A stretch of DNA of 14,663 nt from positions 1 to 14,663 of the forward strand of contig JAAXGS010000132.1 of assembly GCA_012271225.1 (NCBI GenBank), read 5' to 3'. The notes under the pieces are model-generated. The model made no database searches and had not been told where the DNA came from. It was given only the letters and a program-made list of their open reading frames with translations. The position numbers were made by a program, and so were the translations under genes. This DNA comes from Dehalococcoidia bacterium (GTDB lineage: Bacteria > Chloroflexota > Dehalococcoidia > UBA6926). Below are positions 14,301-14,663 of the stretch, in pieces. How positions within the stretch are numbered: the stretch's first letter is position 1; each line of letters opens with the position of its first letter.

Positions 14301-14663
14301 GAGCCTGGCGCGCGCCTGATCGAGTGAGTTGATCTGCAGGGAAGAGGGAAACACCTCCACGCGGTTCGCCTCACGGGTCAGCAGTTCCGCCTCCTCCAGC
14401 CATGCCACGGAGGTTCGGACGCGGGTATCGTCCGTCGCGGAATCCTGCATGAATTCCTTGTCTTCGTCCTCGCCAAGAATCTCGCCCGCGGTCGCGACAA
14501 CCTCGCCCTGCAGGCGTTTCTTGCGGTCGAGGTTGCGCAGCGCCTTGAGGACTGCGTGGATTTCGCGGCGCGACAGTTGGGCGCGGGCCGACATGCCGAA
14601 TTGACGCTCCACGTCCTCCTGCGTGTAGAGCAAGACGCAGCGCGCCATTTTCTGATCCCGGCC
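11385..14663 (-). CDS. RecQ-UvrD fusion helicase, N-terminal RecQ core outside window
   Basis: The frame is open to the window edge: five codons before the first ATG (14648) read G-R-D-Q-K, and GRD...ARCVLLYT matches RecQ motif VI and what follows it, so the gene is 5'-truncated by the window. Numbering from 14648: residues 1-460 are post-RecQ winged-helix-like segments without the RecQ zinc cysteines; 466-930 is a complete UvrD/Rep-type SF1A helicase with Q-motif NPTQRNIV (466-473), Walker A AGPGSGKT (486-493), VDEYQD (608-613), GDDDQNIYTFRG (643-654), NYRST (677-681), TAHRAKGLEFD (886-896) and ERRLYYVAMTRAR (918-930). A beta-rich tail follows (970-1087). All SF1 motifs are intact. The likely role is DNA unwinding in repair, recombination or defence. 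ATG 14648 as a true start is the alternative, but it has no ribosome site. Confidence 0.88.
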   Translation of the reverse strand, partial: GRDQKMARCVLLYTQEDVERQFGMSARAQLSRREIHAVLKALRNLDRKKRLQGEVVATAGEILGEDEDKEFMQDSATDDTRVRTSVAWLEEAELLTREANRVEVFPSSLQINSLDQARARLERVDITPRYRGQLLRIAEALLEADPDEGITTDELMAVAGLTSEGVRGALYDLERWGIARNDTALTAYVHRGVQRSSHHRFEQAEALESALLDLLPQEAPDTEVGETAPLHLRNVTQRLKDDGHTHALPEYVRRIVRSIAADGRGEDGGGSLEARGRGRDMMDVTPRRSWRDIGEIAAMRRAAARRLLDHLLDRLPKEQHGTDLLVETTLGNLLKAVESDMTLKGTVREPHKLMERALLWLHEQEVIQLNKGLAVFRPAMTIRLKTERRSFTGADYEPLKIHYEEQTRQIHVMAEFVRRGLQQIADALRMIADYFRLSRDNFLRRWLSDNTEISRQTTPESWQKIVGDLGNPTQRNIVADDREQSNMLVLAGPGSGKTRVLAHRIAYLVRVRRENPRSILALAYNRHAAIDIRRRLEALIGDDARGVMVLTCHALAMRLVGASFTQQTDHPDNEDFNAVLREAAALLRGEGLPPEEADDLRDRLLAGFRWILVDEYQDIGPDEYELISALAGRTLSEEDDKLSLFAVGDDDQNIYTFRGSSVEYIRRFERDYRARAAYLTDNYRSTAHIIAAANAVIEPAKERMKAGHPIRINPARRKDPPGGTWGRIDPVAAGKAQILPAGDSPISQAQASVAELQRLAALAREDWNWTSCAVVAREWRYLDPVRSLCEREGIPVQAANEDFTGIWYLRETQALVNRLREPDRRLVTAPQLDEWVNQQSPGPWTDLLKEAVEDYTGEFGRAESPVQQIIEWLAEWARAARRRQRGLLLTTAHRAKGLEFDHVVVLDGGWSDGTGGNKDIDAERRLYYVAMTRARQTLAVAHLSGTRLPLDARRSNLPALHHRSSVALPPAPPELALQYSQLSLSDVNLGFAGRKPARDPIHRAISALSPGDRLEIDTTAKRWVLRDGKGTVVGRLTESASTPPAEGMRCVQATVYAVITWNQERSRGEYREPLRCDAWEVVVPELIFAPNS

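Noticed and set aside
1..14663. Insertion sequences, CRISPR arrays, tRNA or rRNA genes, attachment sites
   Set aside because: No terminal inverted repeats, transposase or integrase motifs, regularly spaced repeats, or tRNA-like arms were found; no gap between genes exceeds 200 bases.

Overview
This window is bacterial chromosome: 15 protein genes, GC-rich, densely packed, with no mobile element, CRISPR array, tRNA or rRNA visible. Bacterial markers are ribosomal protein L32, NusB, FabD, acyl carrier protein, DUF177/YceD, RNase J and clear Shine-Dalgarno sites. A split methylmalonyl-CoA mutase (separate catalytic and B12 subunits), RNase J and this gene mix would fit Chloroflexota (Dehalococcoidia/SAR202-like) or another deep-branching phylum. 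That placement is a weak inference from gene content.

Layout. 1-324 (+) is the 3' end of ilvD. 364-1308 (-) holds two small genes: a protein with a C-terminal membrane anchor and, downstream of it, a GyrI-like ligand-binding protein. 1457-1786 (+) is a DUF971 protein with a zinc-type Cys3His pattern. From 10815 down to 1822 eleven genes run together on the minus strand: methylmalonyl-CoA mutase large subunit, a methylmalonyl-CoA epimerase-like double-VOC protein, a paralogous double-VOC protein, the B12-binding mutase subunit, yceD, rpmF, fabD, nusB, acpP, a family 4 uracil-DNA glycosylase and RNase J. 10995-11363 (+) is a GYD-domain protein divergent from the mutase. 11385 to the window end (-) is a very large helicase gene.

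How the parts work together. The first four genes of the minus-strand run form a methylmalonyl-CoA module (epimerase plus mutase, joining propionyl-CoA to succinyl-CoA). The next part is a reduced version of the common yceD-rpmF-fatty-acid cluster: fabD and acpP are present but plsX, fabH and fabG are absent, and nusB sits between fabD and acpP. A DNA repair gene and an RNA decay gene close the run.

Most notable points. (1) The last gene is not a simple UvrD helicase. Its frame stays open past its first ATG to the window edge and reads Gly-Arg-Asp there, matching RecQ helicase motif VI, so the gene is most likely a RecQ-UvrD (SF2-SF1) fusion whose RecQ core lies just outside the window. (2) The uracil-DNA glycosylase has a flexible C-terminal tail ending in QLNLL, which resembles a sliding-clamp binding motif. 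(3) The two tandem double-VOC paralogues lie between the mutase subunits, and one has lost a predicted metal ligand. (4) The mutase/GYD divergent region carries overlapping back-to-back -10-like elements and a three-part inverted repeat in the mutase leader.
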